DNA of 35,705 bases, from positions 1 through 35,705 of the IMG/VR virus record IMGVR_UViG_3300047550_000671; one strand, given 5' to 3'. Made by a program: the position numbers and the translations under genes. This document shows, one piece after another, positions 1-8,452 of the stretch. The DNA comes from a virus. Under the pieces are notes generated by a model. That model saw only the letters and a list, made by a program, of their open reading frames with translations, was not told the DNA's origin and did not search any database. Numbering within the stretch: the stretch's first letter is position 1; every line of letters starts with the position of its first letter.

Positions 1-72
1 TAATTCATTATTGTGAACTACTATGACTTCTGTAACGACATTATTTTCATCTAATTTTGCGAAATGTGCCAT
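1..72 (-). CDS. N-terminus of small conserved phage protein (truncated by window edge)
   Basis: On the minus strand an ATG at 70-72 opens a frame that runs off the left edge. The 24 visible residues start MAHFAKLDENNVVTEVIVVH. From memory, this N-terminus is typical of a short protein found next to tail-fibre genes in T4-like aquatic phages; its function is not established. It lies 8 bases downstream of the stop of the LamG fibre gene, so it is probably the next gene in the same fibre transcript. Only the start is present, so length and C-terminal domains cannot be judged. Confidence 0.7.
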   Translation of the reverse strand, partial: MAHFAKLDENNVVTEVIVVHNNEL

Positions 73-80
73 GATAAAAC

Positions 81-1628
81 CTAAACTAATTGTAAAGTAC
101 CGCTACCGGTAAATGTATATATTCTATATCCACCTGTGACATTGACTGTTGGGCTACCTGTAGTAATTGCTGCTGGGTTAGTATCAGGATATTTTATAAT
201 AACTATTCCGCTTCCGCCAGTGCCGCCGTTAGCACCATAACTAGGACAATAATAAGATCCGCCTGCGCCTCCTCCTCCGCCTCCGGTGTTGATACCCCCA
301 TTTGCGCCGGCGCTACAATTCTGACCACCATTTGCTCCACCGCCATTGCCGCCTGTGCCGGCAGTACCGCTTGTGTCATAACCTTTGCCGCCGCCGCCTC
401 CACCTGCGTAGTAAGTAGATACACCAGATATATTTGATACTATACCATTTCCACCATTTCCGCCACTACTGTTGTGACCCGACTGTCCTGCAGTATAACC
501 TGGTTCCCCTGCCCCGCCTCCACCGCCACCTGCATAAAGGCCTGTAACACCGGCTCCGCCCCTATATCCTTGTCCAGCAATAGCATTACCATATGCTTGA
601 CATCCGGCTGTTATGTTATAGGCACCCCCACCACCAGATCCACCTTCACCATAATCACTACCATAATCATTAGAACAGTATCCTGAAGTGCTACTAAAAA
701 AGCCTTGACCGCCACGGACAGCAGTATAATTGCCAAAAGCACTATTACTCCATGCTCCCCCAACAGTTACAGTATAATTACCTGTAGCATATCCTATATT
801 ACCGGTAACAACTCCGCCGCCACCAGCGCCACCTCCAGCAGTATATCTAGAGTAAGTACCACTACCATCAATACCGCCACCATACCCGCCACCTGCTACA
901 ACTAACATTTGTAGATTTCCAGATGGGAAATAATTGTTTACAGTATCTAGGTAGTTCTGTTGTATTTCAACCTGTGACAATACACGATTATAGATCCAAA
1001 CATGTCCTATGTCTCCTACAACCTGATACCCTTGATCAACTTGATATGTGGCGCGTCCAATCCAAACTTCTTGATTGGTCGTAATATTACCCGTTGTAAA
1101 CTCTGCTGAACTTACAACTTCTGTAGTATTGACATATAATTTCATGGTACCAGCTTGTCGTGTAAACGTTACCAAATACCAAGTATTGTTATTGTACATA
1201 GTTGGTAAAGCGTTGGTAGTGACATTTGCTTGACCTGAAGCATTATATATACTGCCCCACAGTTTTCCATTGGAATAATACAAAGAATAGTTATACTGGT
1301 TATTAGGCAATACATTGCTAACTAACATACCTGTACCGGTTGATGAGGTGCGAAACCAAATACTAATTGTAAACTCATTCGCAGCTAAATTTCGATTGGT
1401 ATCTACATATTGCGCAGTAGCGCCGTTAAGTGTCCAATACCTACCATACTCATATGCCCATTGTGAACTACCTAACCCAACTAATGTAGTATTATAACCA
1501 TTGATACTGCTGTCAGTCCAAGTGCTACCTGATCCCGAATATGTGTTAGGATCCAAATATAAAGGGGGCGGACCATAAGTATTATTAACAGTAGTAGAAA
1601 GTAAAAGTGTTTGAGCAGAACCTGCCAT
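81..1628 (-). CDS. LamG-domain, glycine-rich tail fibre/adhesin protein (515 aa)
   Basis: This is probably a receptor-binding or fibre-tip component of the virion. Residues about 60-235 look like a concanavalin A/LamG-type lectin domain: the stretch has alternating beta-strand character, a NEFTISIWFRT motif near 84-94, WYLVTFTR near 150-157, and an IGHVWIYNRVLS ending near 207-218 that is the usual last strand of phage LamG domains. Residues about 245-480 are extremely glycine-rich, with many runs of four to six Gly punctuated by Tyr, Asn and Ser. This resembles the polyglycine-helix receptor domains of some T4-like fibre adhesins. The C-terminus, GYRIYTFTGSGTLQLV, is a common ending of such proteins. 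The gene starts 5 bases after the stop of the collagen-like fibre gene and has no strong ribosome-binding site, so translational coupling is likely. Domain calls are by eye. The exact receptor is unknown. Confidence 0.8.
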   Translation of the reverse strand: MAGSAQTLLLSTTVNNTYGPPPLYLDPNTYSGSGSTWTDSSINGYNTTLVGLGSSQWAYEYGRYWTLNGATAQYVDTNRNLAANEFTISIWFRTSSTGTGMLVSNVLPNNQYNYSLYYSNGKLWGSIYNASGQANVTTNALPTMYNNNTWYLVTFTRQAGTMKLYVNTTEVVSSAEFTTGNITTNQEVWIGRATYQVDQGYQVVGDIGHVWIYNRVLSQVEIQQNYLDTVNNYFPSGNLQMLVVAGGGYGGGIDGSGTYSRYTAGGGAGGGGVVTGNIGYATGNYTVTVGGAWSNSAFGNYTAVRGGQGFFSSTSGYCSNDYGSDYGEGGSGGGGAYNITAGCQAYGNAIAGQGYRGGAGVTGLYAGGGGGGAGEPGYTAGQSGHNSSGGNGGNGIVSNISGVSTYYAGGGGGGKGYDTSGTAGTGGNGGGANGGQNCSAGANGGINTGGGGGGAGGSYYCPSYGANGGTGGSGIVIIKYPDTNPAAITTGSPTVNVTGGYRIYTFTGSGTLQLV

Positions 1629-1633
1629 GATGA

Positions 1634-4600
1634 TTAACTTACATTACCGTTTACAACGCAAACTGTACCACTGATAAACAATATAGTTGCCACACCACGT
1701 GTTGATAATGTAAGTGTTGCCTGATCAGTATCAGTACCACCAATATAAGCAGTAGTAATACTCATTGTCAATGTAATACTACCTGAAGTATTATTGAATA
1801 TTGTTATAATATCTCCCGCACTAAATGTAGAGTTAGGTACTGTTATACTACCGCCACTACCTATTTCAATAAATGTACCAACATCAGTTGTTGCTAATGT
1901 ATAGTTTGTAGTTTTTGCTGAACCTGATTGTGGAACTTTTCTGATATCACCTAGACTATCAAATACTTTAGCAGAGGCATTTAAGTTAGCAACATTAGCG
2001 TTGCCTGTAGAATTAAATGTACCAGTAACATTAGCGCCTGTACCTGTAATTACAACAACATTTGCTACACCGCCGCGACTAAAAGTAATATCACCACCAC
2101 TAGTAGCAATGTTAATATTGCTAGTACCATTTGCTAGTGGTAATGAAGCACTACCCGCCGGACCAGTAGCACCAGTCAATCCTGTAGCGCCAGTTGGGCC
2201 GCCAGTACCTGTAGCCCCGGTCGGACCTGCAATGCCAGTAGAACCAGTTGGACCTGCTGGCCCAGTAGCGCCGGTTGGTCCACCTGAAGGACCGGTCGCG
2301 CCAGTAAGACCAGTAGCACCTGTAGGTCCAGCAACACCGACTCCAGTAGCGCCTGTCGCTCCTATTACATCATAGCCTGAACCCAGTGTATCTAACCATA
2401 ACACATCCGTGTTGCTGGGCGGGGTGGGACCTTCTTCTACACCAGGTAAGCCAGTAGCCCCAACTGCGCCGCCGGCTGATATTGCAGCAAAACCTGTTAC
2501 TGCTGAACTAAATGTCAAAGTGACAGCATTGGCATTATTAAAAAATACCGATGGATAATCATAACGGCCAACATAACTATAACCGTTGGCTGCAATTGGT
2601 TCAATATTAACATAAAGACTATCTAAATTATGATTGATTGTCCAAGTTGTGCTAGCACTGCTTTGAGTGTATATGTACGAACCACCCGGAGGACCTGCTG
2701 CACCCGTAGCACCTGTCGAACCAGCCGGTCCACCTGCTGATATAGCCGCATAGCCAGTAACTGCACTGCTAAATGTCATCGTTAATGCATTGGCATTATT
2801 AAATGTTATTGTTGGATAATCATAGCGACCTACATAACTATTCCCTGTACTATCAATTGGCTCAACGTTAACATATTGGTTGTTTAAGTTGTGTGTGACT
2901 GTCCAAGTAGTGCTTGGGCTTGATTGAGTATGAACATAGATCGATCCAAGACCCGCAGGGCCTTGCGCACCAGTCGCACCAGTCGCACCTACGCCGCTGA
3001 TGCCTGATGAACCAGTATCATACCACAACACATCAGTGATAGGGGGAGCAGTGGGCCCTTCAACGATACCTGATAATCCAGTAGCACCAGTTGCGCCCAT
3101 GACATTCTGTAATTCAACGATTGATATAATAGGGCCTGCGCTCTCGCCGAATACCCATCCTGAACCATTGTTATCAACTAACTTGACTGAATAAGTGTAA
3201 GTACCGGCTGCTGGCTCATCAATGACTTCAAGTGCATAAGGAATATTTTCTTGTGTATTACTTGATTCACATTGAACATTTGCACCTACTGCTGTAGTGC
3301 CTCTAAAAATATTGAGTATAGCATAAGCGCCTGTTGATAATGGATTTGCATCGCCGGTAGCGATGATTTGTACAGGACCACCTGAGGTACTGATTGTTGC
3401 GCTAACTATAGTAAATGGCTTAGGCTCACCACTATAAACTACAATACTTCCTTTTGTCTGTGCGTAATTTACTGCTGCTAGAGTTGGGGCTACACCAGTA
3501 GCACCTTGCGGTCCAGTAGCACCCTGTATACCAGTGGCACCTGTCGCCCCTGCTCCTGTCGCCCCTTGAGGACCTGTAGCACCCTGTATACCAGTGGCGC
3601 CAGTTGGACCTGCTATACCGGTTGCACCAGTTGCTCCAAATCCACCTTGACCCCAGTATACAACACCGTTGCCGTATGTGCTTAATACATTACCATTCGC
3701 ACCACCTAAGATTCTTAAATTTGCAATAGAACCTAAGTTAGCACTTTGATTTACTAATAATGTGTTTGCTGTTAATAGGTTACTTTCTACTTCACCTGTA
3801 GGTAAAAATATATCATCTGCGGTAAAACTTCCATCAACGATAAGCGATGTCTCTGTGACAGTCACAACATTTGGATTACTGTTAACTGATATCGTCACAT
3901 TGCCTGCAGGTTGAATTACAACATTTGAATCGCCGTTGTTAATAGAACTTACATTCGCACTAACATTAGTGAGTCCACCTGCATCACCTTCGAAATATAC
4001 ACCCTTGATCGTGCCTGTTACATCTAATATATTGTTGCCGGCGTCAAACTTAAAGTTAGGACTTGCTGCGAAATTATCATTTAAATTATATTGTACTTCG
4101 TAATTGCTACCGGCTGCTTCTTGTAGATCCCAAGGTTGACCGTTAGCATAATATAAATTATCAGTAAATATCCCAGCACTTGGAATAGTGTTGGCGATAC
4201 GCACATTACCTGCAAAGTTTGCGGTGTTTGCTGAGGTATGACTATTTACTGTGAGATTACCTGCTACGCTCACAGTTGTTAGTGATGCAAAGCCTGTTGC
4301 ACTTAGGTCATAAGTGTATACTGCACCTGTTACATTTACATTATTTGCGCTAACATTACTAGTCAGTGTGATATTATTAGCCTGAACATTATTTGTTACC
4401 GTTGCATTATTTGCTGAAAGATTCGCGCCGACGCTTACATTAGTAGTGAAGTTGCCGTTGTTAGCAAATAGATTTCTTGTTATGTTTACATTACCAGTAA
4501 CATTGACATTGCCTGCTATGTTAGCAAGATTGCCTACTATGATGTTACCTGTTATAGTTCCATTGGCTGTGATGTCACCTAGTCCCATGCTTGTGTTTGG

Positions 4601-4993
4601 GACAGCACCGATCATCACATTTGGTGCAGTGTTAGGATTACCTACAACTAAACTGTTAGAGATATATGAGTTATCTCTTAAATCAATATACAATGTCTGT
4701 ATAGCATTGTTTACAGTAGTGGCATAGCCAAGACTGTTTGGTGTCAAGCCTACTTCTAAACTAGTAGTTTGTACATTTAATCTGGAAAAATCTGCCGAGA
4801 TTAATACATTGCCAGTGCTGCTATTAACGCTTATACCGGGCTGCTTGGTTCTGTTGATAGATAATACGCCGGTACTAGTCGTTAATCTATAAAGATCAGT
4901 AAAATTTTCTTGGGTTTTCTGAAACGCCGATCTGATCGGATCTGCATCTGGATCATCAGGAAAGCTACCAAAATCTATAATTTGTTGTGCCAT
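1634..4993 (-). CDS. Large tail fibre with collagen-like repeats and beta-modules (1119 aa)
   Basis: A structural fibre protein of the tail. The N-terminus (MAQQIIDFGSFPDDPDADPI, then an SAFQKTQENFTDLY segment) is of the type that anchors fibres in T4-like aquatic phages. Residues about 130-270 are Asn/Val/Thr-rich beta repeats (NVTGNVN, NLSANNATV). Collagen-like G-A-T/G-P-T triplets occupy about 453-502, 669-682, 754-771 and 878-946, expected to form triple helices in a trimeric fibre. Two copies of a ~70-residue beta-module sit at 684-754 and 772-842, and the same module occurs three times in the 693-aa fibre at 26640-28721. A second duplicated motif (EGPT.PP.TDVLW.DT) is at about 645-660 and 853-868. 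A late-type promoter lies 22 bases upstream and AAGGCGAG may serve as ribosome-binding site. High confidence as a fibre; receptor unknown. Confidence 0.88.
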   Translation of the reverse strand: MAQQIIDFGSFPDDPDADPIRSAFQKTQENFTDLYRLTTSTGVLSINRTKQPGISVNSSTGNVLISADFSRLNVQTTSLEVGLTPNSLGYATTVNNAIQTLYIDLRDNSYISNSLVVGNPNTAPNVMIGAVPNTSMGLGDITANGTITGNIIVGNLANIAGNVNVTGNVNITRNLFANNGNFTTNVSVGANLSANNATVTNNVQANNITLTSNVSANNVNVTGAVYTYDLSATGFASLTTVSVAGNLTVNSHTSANTANFAGNVRIANTIPSAGIFTDNLYYANGQPWDLQEAAGSNYEVQYNLNDNFAASPNFKFDAGNNILDVTGTIKGVYFEGDAGGLTNVSANVSSINNGDSNVVIQPAGNVTISVNSNPNVVTVTETSLIVDGSFTADDIFLPTGEVESNLLTANTLLVNQSANLGSIANLRILGGANGNVLSTYGNGVVYWGQGGFGATGATGIAGPTGATGIQGATGPQGATGAGATGATGIQGATGPQGATGVAPTLAAVNYAQTKGSIVVYSGEPKPFTIVSATISTSGGPVQIIATGDANPLSTGAYAILNIFRGTTAVGANVQCESSNTQENIPYALEVIDEPAAGTYTYSVKLVDNNGSGWVFGESAGPIISIVELQNVMGATGATGLSGIVEGPTAPPITDVLWYDTGSSGISGVGATGATGAQGPAGLGSIYVHTQSSPSTTWTVTHNLNNQYVNVEPIDSTGNSYVGRYDYPTITFNNANALTMTFSSAVTGYAAISAGGPAGSTGATGAAGPPGGSYIYTQSSASTTWTINHNLDSLYVNIEPIAANGYSYVGRYDYPSVFFNNANAVTLTFSSAVTGFAAISAGGAVGATGLPGVEEGPTPPSNTDVLWLDTLGSGYDVIGATGATGVGVAGPTGATGLTGATGPSGGPTGATGPAGPTGSTGIAGPTGATGTGGPTGATGLTGATGPAGSASLPLANGTSNINIATSGGDITFSRGGVANVVVITGTGANVTGTFNSTGNANVANLNASAKVFDSLGDIRKVPQSGSAKTTNYTLATTDVGTFIEIGSGGSITVPNSTFSAGDIITIFNNTSGSITLTMSITTAYIGGTDTDQATLTLSTRGVATILFISGTVCVVNGNVS
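2468..2944 (-). repeat. Two tandem ~70-aa beta-modules in the collagen-like fibre
   Basis: Bases 2732-2944 and 2468-2680 encode two homologous modules separated by a short collagen-like linker. Each begins Y.(H/Y)TQSS.STTWT..HNL, continues YVN.EPI and VGRYDYP, and ends NANA.T.TFSSAVTG.AAISAGG. The same module is encoded three more times at 26943-27605. Confidence 0.85.
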
Positions 4994-5014
4994 GAACTAA
5001 CTCGCCTTTATAAT

Positions 5015-5023
5015 GTATTTATC
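5015..5023 (-). promoter_or_regulatory. T4-like late promoter (GATAAATAC) for the fibre gene
   Basis: The minus strand reads GATAAATACATTATA, close to the T4 late -10 element TATAAATA and identical at its core to motifs in front of gp13, gp19 and several other virion genes here. It lies 22 bases before the fibre start, just downstream of the terminator of the preceding unit. Confidence 0.7.
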
Positions 5024-5049
5024 GTTTTGGGGAAAAGGCTATAACCAAA

Positions 5050-5078
5050 AAAATACCCGGCGTGTGACCGGGTATTTT
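5050..5078 (-). terminator. Rho-independent terminator after the 739-aa gene
   Basis: A perfect 11-bp stem (5050-5060 with 5068-5078, core ATACCCGG) encloses a 7-base loop. On the minus strand the stem is followed by a run of seven T. It separates the upstream head/tail unit from the fibre unit. The arms start and end in A/T runs, so some activity on the plus strand is possible. Confidence 0.85.
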
Positions 5079-5099
5079 CTCAAGCATTTGATTGCTTTA

Positions 5100-7319
5100 T
5101 TACTGACCTAGACCTGCTAATCTCTTGTACTCTGCCATGTCTTCATCACCAGTACGCTCTTTATCGCCTGCAAGTACAGGGATAGTCTGCTGACCAGTTG
5201 ACTTAGGCTTGTTTAATCCGCCTGCTATGACCTTAGTCATAAACTCAATGTCACGCTCAAATGACTGCTGTGTGCCATCTTTGCCTGCGTCATTAGCCCA
5301 TTCGTCAAGTTTCTTTTCTTTCTTTTCTTCTTTGTCTTTCTTTTCTTCTTTGTCTTTCTTATCGTCTGCTTCGATGTCCTTAGTGACTTCTTCGCCTGCA
5401 TTCTCTGCCTTTTCATCTTCTTTCTTAGTTGACTCTTCAGCGATCATAGCGATCTTCTTATAAAGGCTTAAAAAACTTGATTCAGCCATTGCCTTCTCTT
5501 GCTCCTCGTCTGCATCTGCTGCTACTACAGCACCTGCTGCTAGTGGGCTGCTTTCCATACCGTCTTCATTAGTGGCTCCACCTTTAGATGCACCGCTTGC
5601 TGCCAATGATGCATCGATCTGTGCTGCTGCTTCCTGACCCTGCTCATAGCCTTCGCCGTCATCTTCACTTACTGAATCTGCTTCAAGTTGATCTGGAGTT
5701 TGAACTTCATCTACCATTTCTTTTTTTTCATCACAGCCGCATTTTGCTTCTACCATGCCGCATTCATTACATGTTTGCTCTTCTGCATGGTCATGACCGT
5801 GTTCTTCGTCCTTGTAATCATCTCCGCCTGACATTACTTTCATTAGATCCATCATGCTCTTTGGTTCGCTATCATAGCCACCAAACTTAGGAGCGCCGTA
5901 ATCACTTGCTACTGCTACTACTGGCTCGCCAGGAATCATTTCAGGCTTATCTGCCCCTAATCCACCTAAGCCAACTTGTTTGATGAATGCTAATAATTTA
6001 CCAGCATCATCACCCTGTGCTGTTACGCTTACAGTGTCTTCCATCTGTCCACCTGGACCACCTAGACCCTGTGACATGTTGACGCTTAGACCTTCATTCA
6101 ACAAGTCATTCAATTGCTTGTCTAATGATTCAAATGCAAATGCATCTGTCTCTAGTACATCTTTATCTTTGAAAGTCTGACCGAATGCATTGAATGTATC
6201 ACCTGCTGTAGTCTTTGCTTTATGCTGCATATAGGCTGTCTTATCCATCTCACCTAATGCTCCTTCATCAGCACCATAACTTGCCATATCGTCAACGATA
6301 TCGCTTTGTGATTCTACTTCGCTGACTACTAATCCGCGATTTGGTTGTAGACCATAGCACTCATCAAGACCTTCTTTAAAGCCGTCATGATAACGCTTGT
6401 GTTCTTCAGTACCTTCATTGTAGCGGCATGAATAACCATGCTTGCTTAATCCGTGTGCTTTGCCTTCGTGATAGGCTGCTTCTAATGTATTCATAGATTC
6501 ATTCACCTGTTTAGTTTCTAGTACATCTGGATTACGACCTCTGCCTAATCCAGCGCCTTTTGCTGACATATTATCGATTGTCGGCTGATCAACTTCTTTC
6601 AATGCTGCGCCTTCGCCCTTTTTCCAGCCGCCTTTGGCACGCAATGCAAAATTGATTTGATGTTGTTTCTTTGCTTCTGGACTATCTGCTTTATGCGGTC
6701 CAGACTTCTTTAATTTAGCAAGCATAGATTTCAATTCTTCAACAGTCTTATCTTTATATTGACCAGTTGGTTTTACTTTAGCATCACCTGCCCACTTTTC
6801 ATCAAGCATCGCTGAGTCAGGATTATCTTCTGCTGCTTCGTTCTTGCCGTGTTTCTTGTTATACATGCTCCAAGCGATTTCATATGCACGGCTTTCTTCA
6901 CCTGGGAATTTTTTCTTCAATGACAATACGACATCTTCCATACCAGGAGGTGCCTTCTCCATCATTGGTTGTTCTTCTTTTAGATCATCGCCTGCTAGAC
7001 TCATCTCACCCTTGCCTATAGCACTCTTTATAGTTGCTGCTAATGCAGGATTGCTTACTGAGCCAATAACTTCATTACCCTTCTTGATAACTTGTGTTGA
7101 CTGCTTGGCAGGTTCGATTGTTAATTGCTCTGCTTCGTTTACAATATTCTTGTCGATAGCTTCGAACCAATCTTTTAAAGACTTCTTCTTTTCTTTTCTG
7201 TCTTTCTTATCGTCGGCTTCGATCTCTTTGGTAACCTTCTTGCCGGCTTTCTCTGCCTTCTCGTCTTCTTTCTTAGTTGACTCTTCAGCCACCATTTCTA
7301 AAAATTTTCTAAAGTCCAT
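5100..7319 (-). CDS. Large acidic/Lys-rich conserved phage protein with internal duplication (739 aa)
   Basis: Function unknown; the composition and context suggest a head-internal, scaffold-like or other virion-associated protein. A charged segment at residues 9-40 (VAEESTKKEDEKAEKAG...) recurs almost unchanged at 625-656. Near 282-325 is a block HEGKAHGLSKHGYSC ... HDGFKEGLDECYG, and near 405-452 a block NEGLSVNMSQGLGG ... DDAGKLLAFIKQVGLGGLG. Residues about 508-529 hold HGHDH and C517-x2-C520 ... C527-G-C529, a possible metal site. The section after it (MVDEVQTPDQ) resembles, from memory, a large conserved protein of T4-like cyanophages. The start has a good AAGGAGA ribosome-binding site and lies 10 bases after the 203-aa gene. 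A strong terminator follows. Real as a gene; the role is an inference. Confidence 0.75.
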   Translation of the reverse strand: MDFRKFLEMVAEESTKKEDEKAEKAGKKVTKEIEADDKKDRKEKKKSLKDWFEAIDKNIVNEAEQLTIEPAKQSTQVIKKGNEVIGSVSNPALAATIKSAIGKGEMSLAGDDLKEEQPMMEKAPPGMEDVVLSLKKKFPGEESRAYEIAWSMYNKKHGKNEAAEDNPDSAMLDEKWAGDAKVKPTGQYKDKTVEELKSMLAKLKKSGPHKADSPEAKKQHQINFALRAKGGWKKGEGAALKEVDQPTIDNMSAKGAGLGRGRNPDVLETKQVNESMNTLEAAYHEGKAHGLSKHGYSCRYNEGTEEHKRYHDGFKEGLDECYGLQPNRGLVVSEVESQSDIVDDMASYGADEGALGEMDKTAYMQHKAKTTAGDTFNAFGQTFKDKDVLETDAFAFESLDKQLNDLLNEGLSVNMSQGLGGPGGQMEDTVSVTAQGDDAGKLLAFIKQVGLGGLGADKPEMIPGEPVVAVASDYGAPKFGGYDSEPKSMMDLMKVMSGGDDYKDEEHGHDHAEEQTCNECGMVEAKCGCDEKKEMVDEVQTPDQLEADSVSEDDGEGYEQGQEAAAQIDASLAASGASKGGATNEDGMESSPLAAGAVVAADADEEQEKAMAESSFLSLYKKIAMIAEESTKKEDEKAENAGEEVTKDIEADDKKDKEEKKDKEEKKEKKLDEWANDAGKDGTQQSFERDIEFMTKVIAGGLNKPKSTGQQTIPVLAGDKERTGDEDMAEYKRLAGLGQ
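5352..5447 (-). repeat. C-terminal copy of a 32-residue charged repeat
   Basis: Residues 625-656 of the 739-aa protein repeat residues 9-40 (bases 7200-7295) with only about six substitutions. Both copies share EESTKKEDEKAE and EADDKKD. In DNA they form two near-identical direct repeats about 1.75 kb apart, which could recombine and delete most of the gene. Confidence 0.85.
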
Positions 7320-7329
7320 GTTCGTCTCC

Positions 7330-7941
7330 TTAAGCCATTGCGCCTGTCTTAGGCTTTTCTGGACGCTTGATATTTGTCATAGGACTCTTGTCGCCCATTG
7401 ATTTGTCGTCCAAGTATGGCTTGAACGGATCGAACGCATCAGGTGTTTCTTTAGCAGCATATGGAATCATGATCTTGCTTTCTTTGCTTTGCTCTTTGAT
7501 GCTGCTTAGATATGAATCGCTGTAATCTTTATTTGCTTGCTCTGCACCGCTGATCTTATCGAAATCTTTATTATTAGGTTCCATCTGATTAGCATATTCA
7601 GCCTGTTCACGGTTGATGCTATCATCATACTTGCTGTCAACTAAACGAACATAATTTAGATTGTAACCTAATAATTGTGCTAACTGCTGAACCATTGGCT
7701 CAGTGCATGGATAGCGGAACTTGCACTTCAATACAGTGACAGGTTCGTTTTTAATGCCGGGGAAACCATATACATCTTTTTGTATTGGAAGTGTCTTAGG
7801 TGTGATAGGACCAGCAGGATCAAATTTCTTTAGATTGAAAATGAACATATCTAGGAAGTTTTTATCAACTTCACCAGCTATTTTAATTGTGACATCATAT
7901 AGATGTACGCTTTCTGCTATATATTGTTTTAGGCTCTTCAT
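7330..7941 (-). CDS. Conserved phage protein, probably virion-associated (203 aa)
   Basis: The protein starts MKSLKQYIAESVHLYDVTIKIAG. This amphipathic N-terminus (MKSLKQYIxE) recurs among proteins of T4-like aquatic phages. Residues about 15-105 look like a compact alpha/beta domain (DVTIKIAGEV, VTVLKCKFRYPC, LLGYNLNYVRLVDS). The remainder is hydrophilic, Lys/Asp/Pro-rich and probably disordered. It sits between the small terminase gene and the 739-aa protein, with a late-type motif overlapping the terminase stop just upstream, so it is transcribed with head/packaging genes. No function is assigned. A head or prohead-core role is a guess from position. Confidence 0.65.
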   Translation of the reverse strand: MKSLKQYIAESVHLYDVTIKIAGEVDKNFLDMFIFNLKKFDPAGPITPKTLPIQKDVYGFPGIKNEPVTVLKCKFRYPCTEPMVQQLAQLLGYNLNYVRLVDSKYDDSINREQAEYANQMEPNNKDFDKISGAEQANKDYSDSYLSSIKEQSKESKIMIPYAAKETPDAFDPFKPYLDDKSMGDKSPMTNIKRPEKPKTGAMA

Positions 7942-7961
7942 ATCTATTTTTCCCGTATCTA

Positions 7962-7970
7962 ATATTTATC
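7962..7970 (-). promoter_or_regulatory. T4-like late promoter (GATAAATAT) for the 203-aa and 739-aa genes
   Basis: The minus strand reads ATGATAAATATTAGATACGG, with GATAAATA 21 bases before the ATG at 7941. It overlaps the stop codon of the small-terminase gene, allowing separate late expression of the two downstream genes. Confidence 0.6.
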
Positions 7971-8445
7971 ATTTATCACTGTTTTTGTCTAGGAGTGCCT
8001 TAAGTATCTCATTGCGATCCAATGCTTTACCTTGTCCTATAGGAGTGGCTTCGATCTCCTTGTCTTTGCTACTTTGCTTCTGATCTAACGCAGCCTTCTT
8101 TAACTGCAACTCAATCATCTTGAGTTTCTTGCTAACTTTGGCTGTTTTAGCAGTTATAGCATGTCCTAGCATAGTACCTGCTACATTGAAAATCTCGCTG
8201 CTAAAGCGGCTGTCGACCTGCATACCTAGATCCATCAAGTCTTTATAACTATTCTGTGCTAGATCAGCCAATTGATCTATCTCTATATCTGCGGTCTCAA
8301 GTCCACGCACTTGAGGTAATGCGTTTTCAATCTTCTCAAGGTTGTTTAATGCAGTCTCGGTGACTTCTTTAGTCTCAGGTGGCAGTTCAAGTTCAGGTTC
8401 TTCGCTGCTAGCAAGATTAAATAATTCTTCTAGTTTCTTAGTCAT
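7969..8445 (-). CDS. gp16: Terminase small subunit, gp16-like (158 aa)
   Basis: Terminase small subunits form ring oligomers that recognise concatemeric DNA and regulate the large subunit during head filling. The length (158 aa) matches T4 gp16 (164 aa). The N-terminal third is acidic and probably flexible. The central helical segment at about 67-119 (YKDLMDLGMQVDSR, FNVAGTMLGHAITAKTAK, KKLKMIELQLKKA) has the pattern I remember for T4-like cyanophage gp16, and would form the coiled-coil oligomerisation core. It lies 7 bases after the head-completion gene gp4, a sensible packaging neighbour. No large terminase (gp17) lies in this window. Identification is from pattern memory, not a search. Confidence 0.7.
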   Translation of the reverse strand: MTKKLEELFNLASSEEPELELPPETKEVTETALNNLEKIENALPQVRGLETADIEIDQLADLAQNSYKDLMDLGMQVDSRFSSEIFNVAGTMLGHAITAKTAKVSKKLKMIELQLKKAALDQKQSSKDKEIEATPIGQGKALDRNEILKALLDKNSDK

Positions 8446-8452
8446 CGACTAT

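Noticed and set aside
2001-2375. Plus-strand open frame of 124 codons rich in Pro/Val/Ala
   Set aside because: It is the antisense shadow of the collagen-like repeats of the minus-strand fibre; its repetitive composition follows directly from the Gly-Ala-Thr triplets.
3488-3637. Short direct repeats that could suggest a CRISPR-like array
   Set aside because: They are in frame, encode Gly-x-Thr/Gly-Pro collagen triplets, and have no spacer-like unique segments of regular length.
6844-7401. Plus-strand open frame of 185 codons
   Set aside because: Antisense to the Lys/Glu-rich 739-aa gene and the end of the 203-aa gene. It is Ser/Phe-rich as expected for such a shadow, with no ribosome-binding site and no family pattern.
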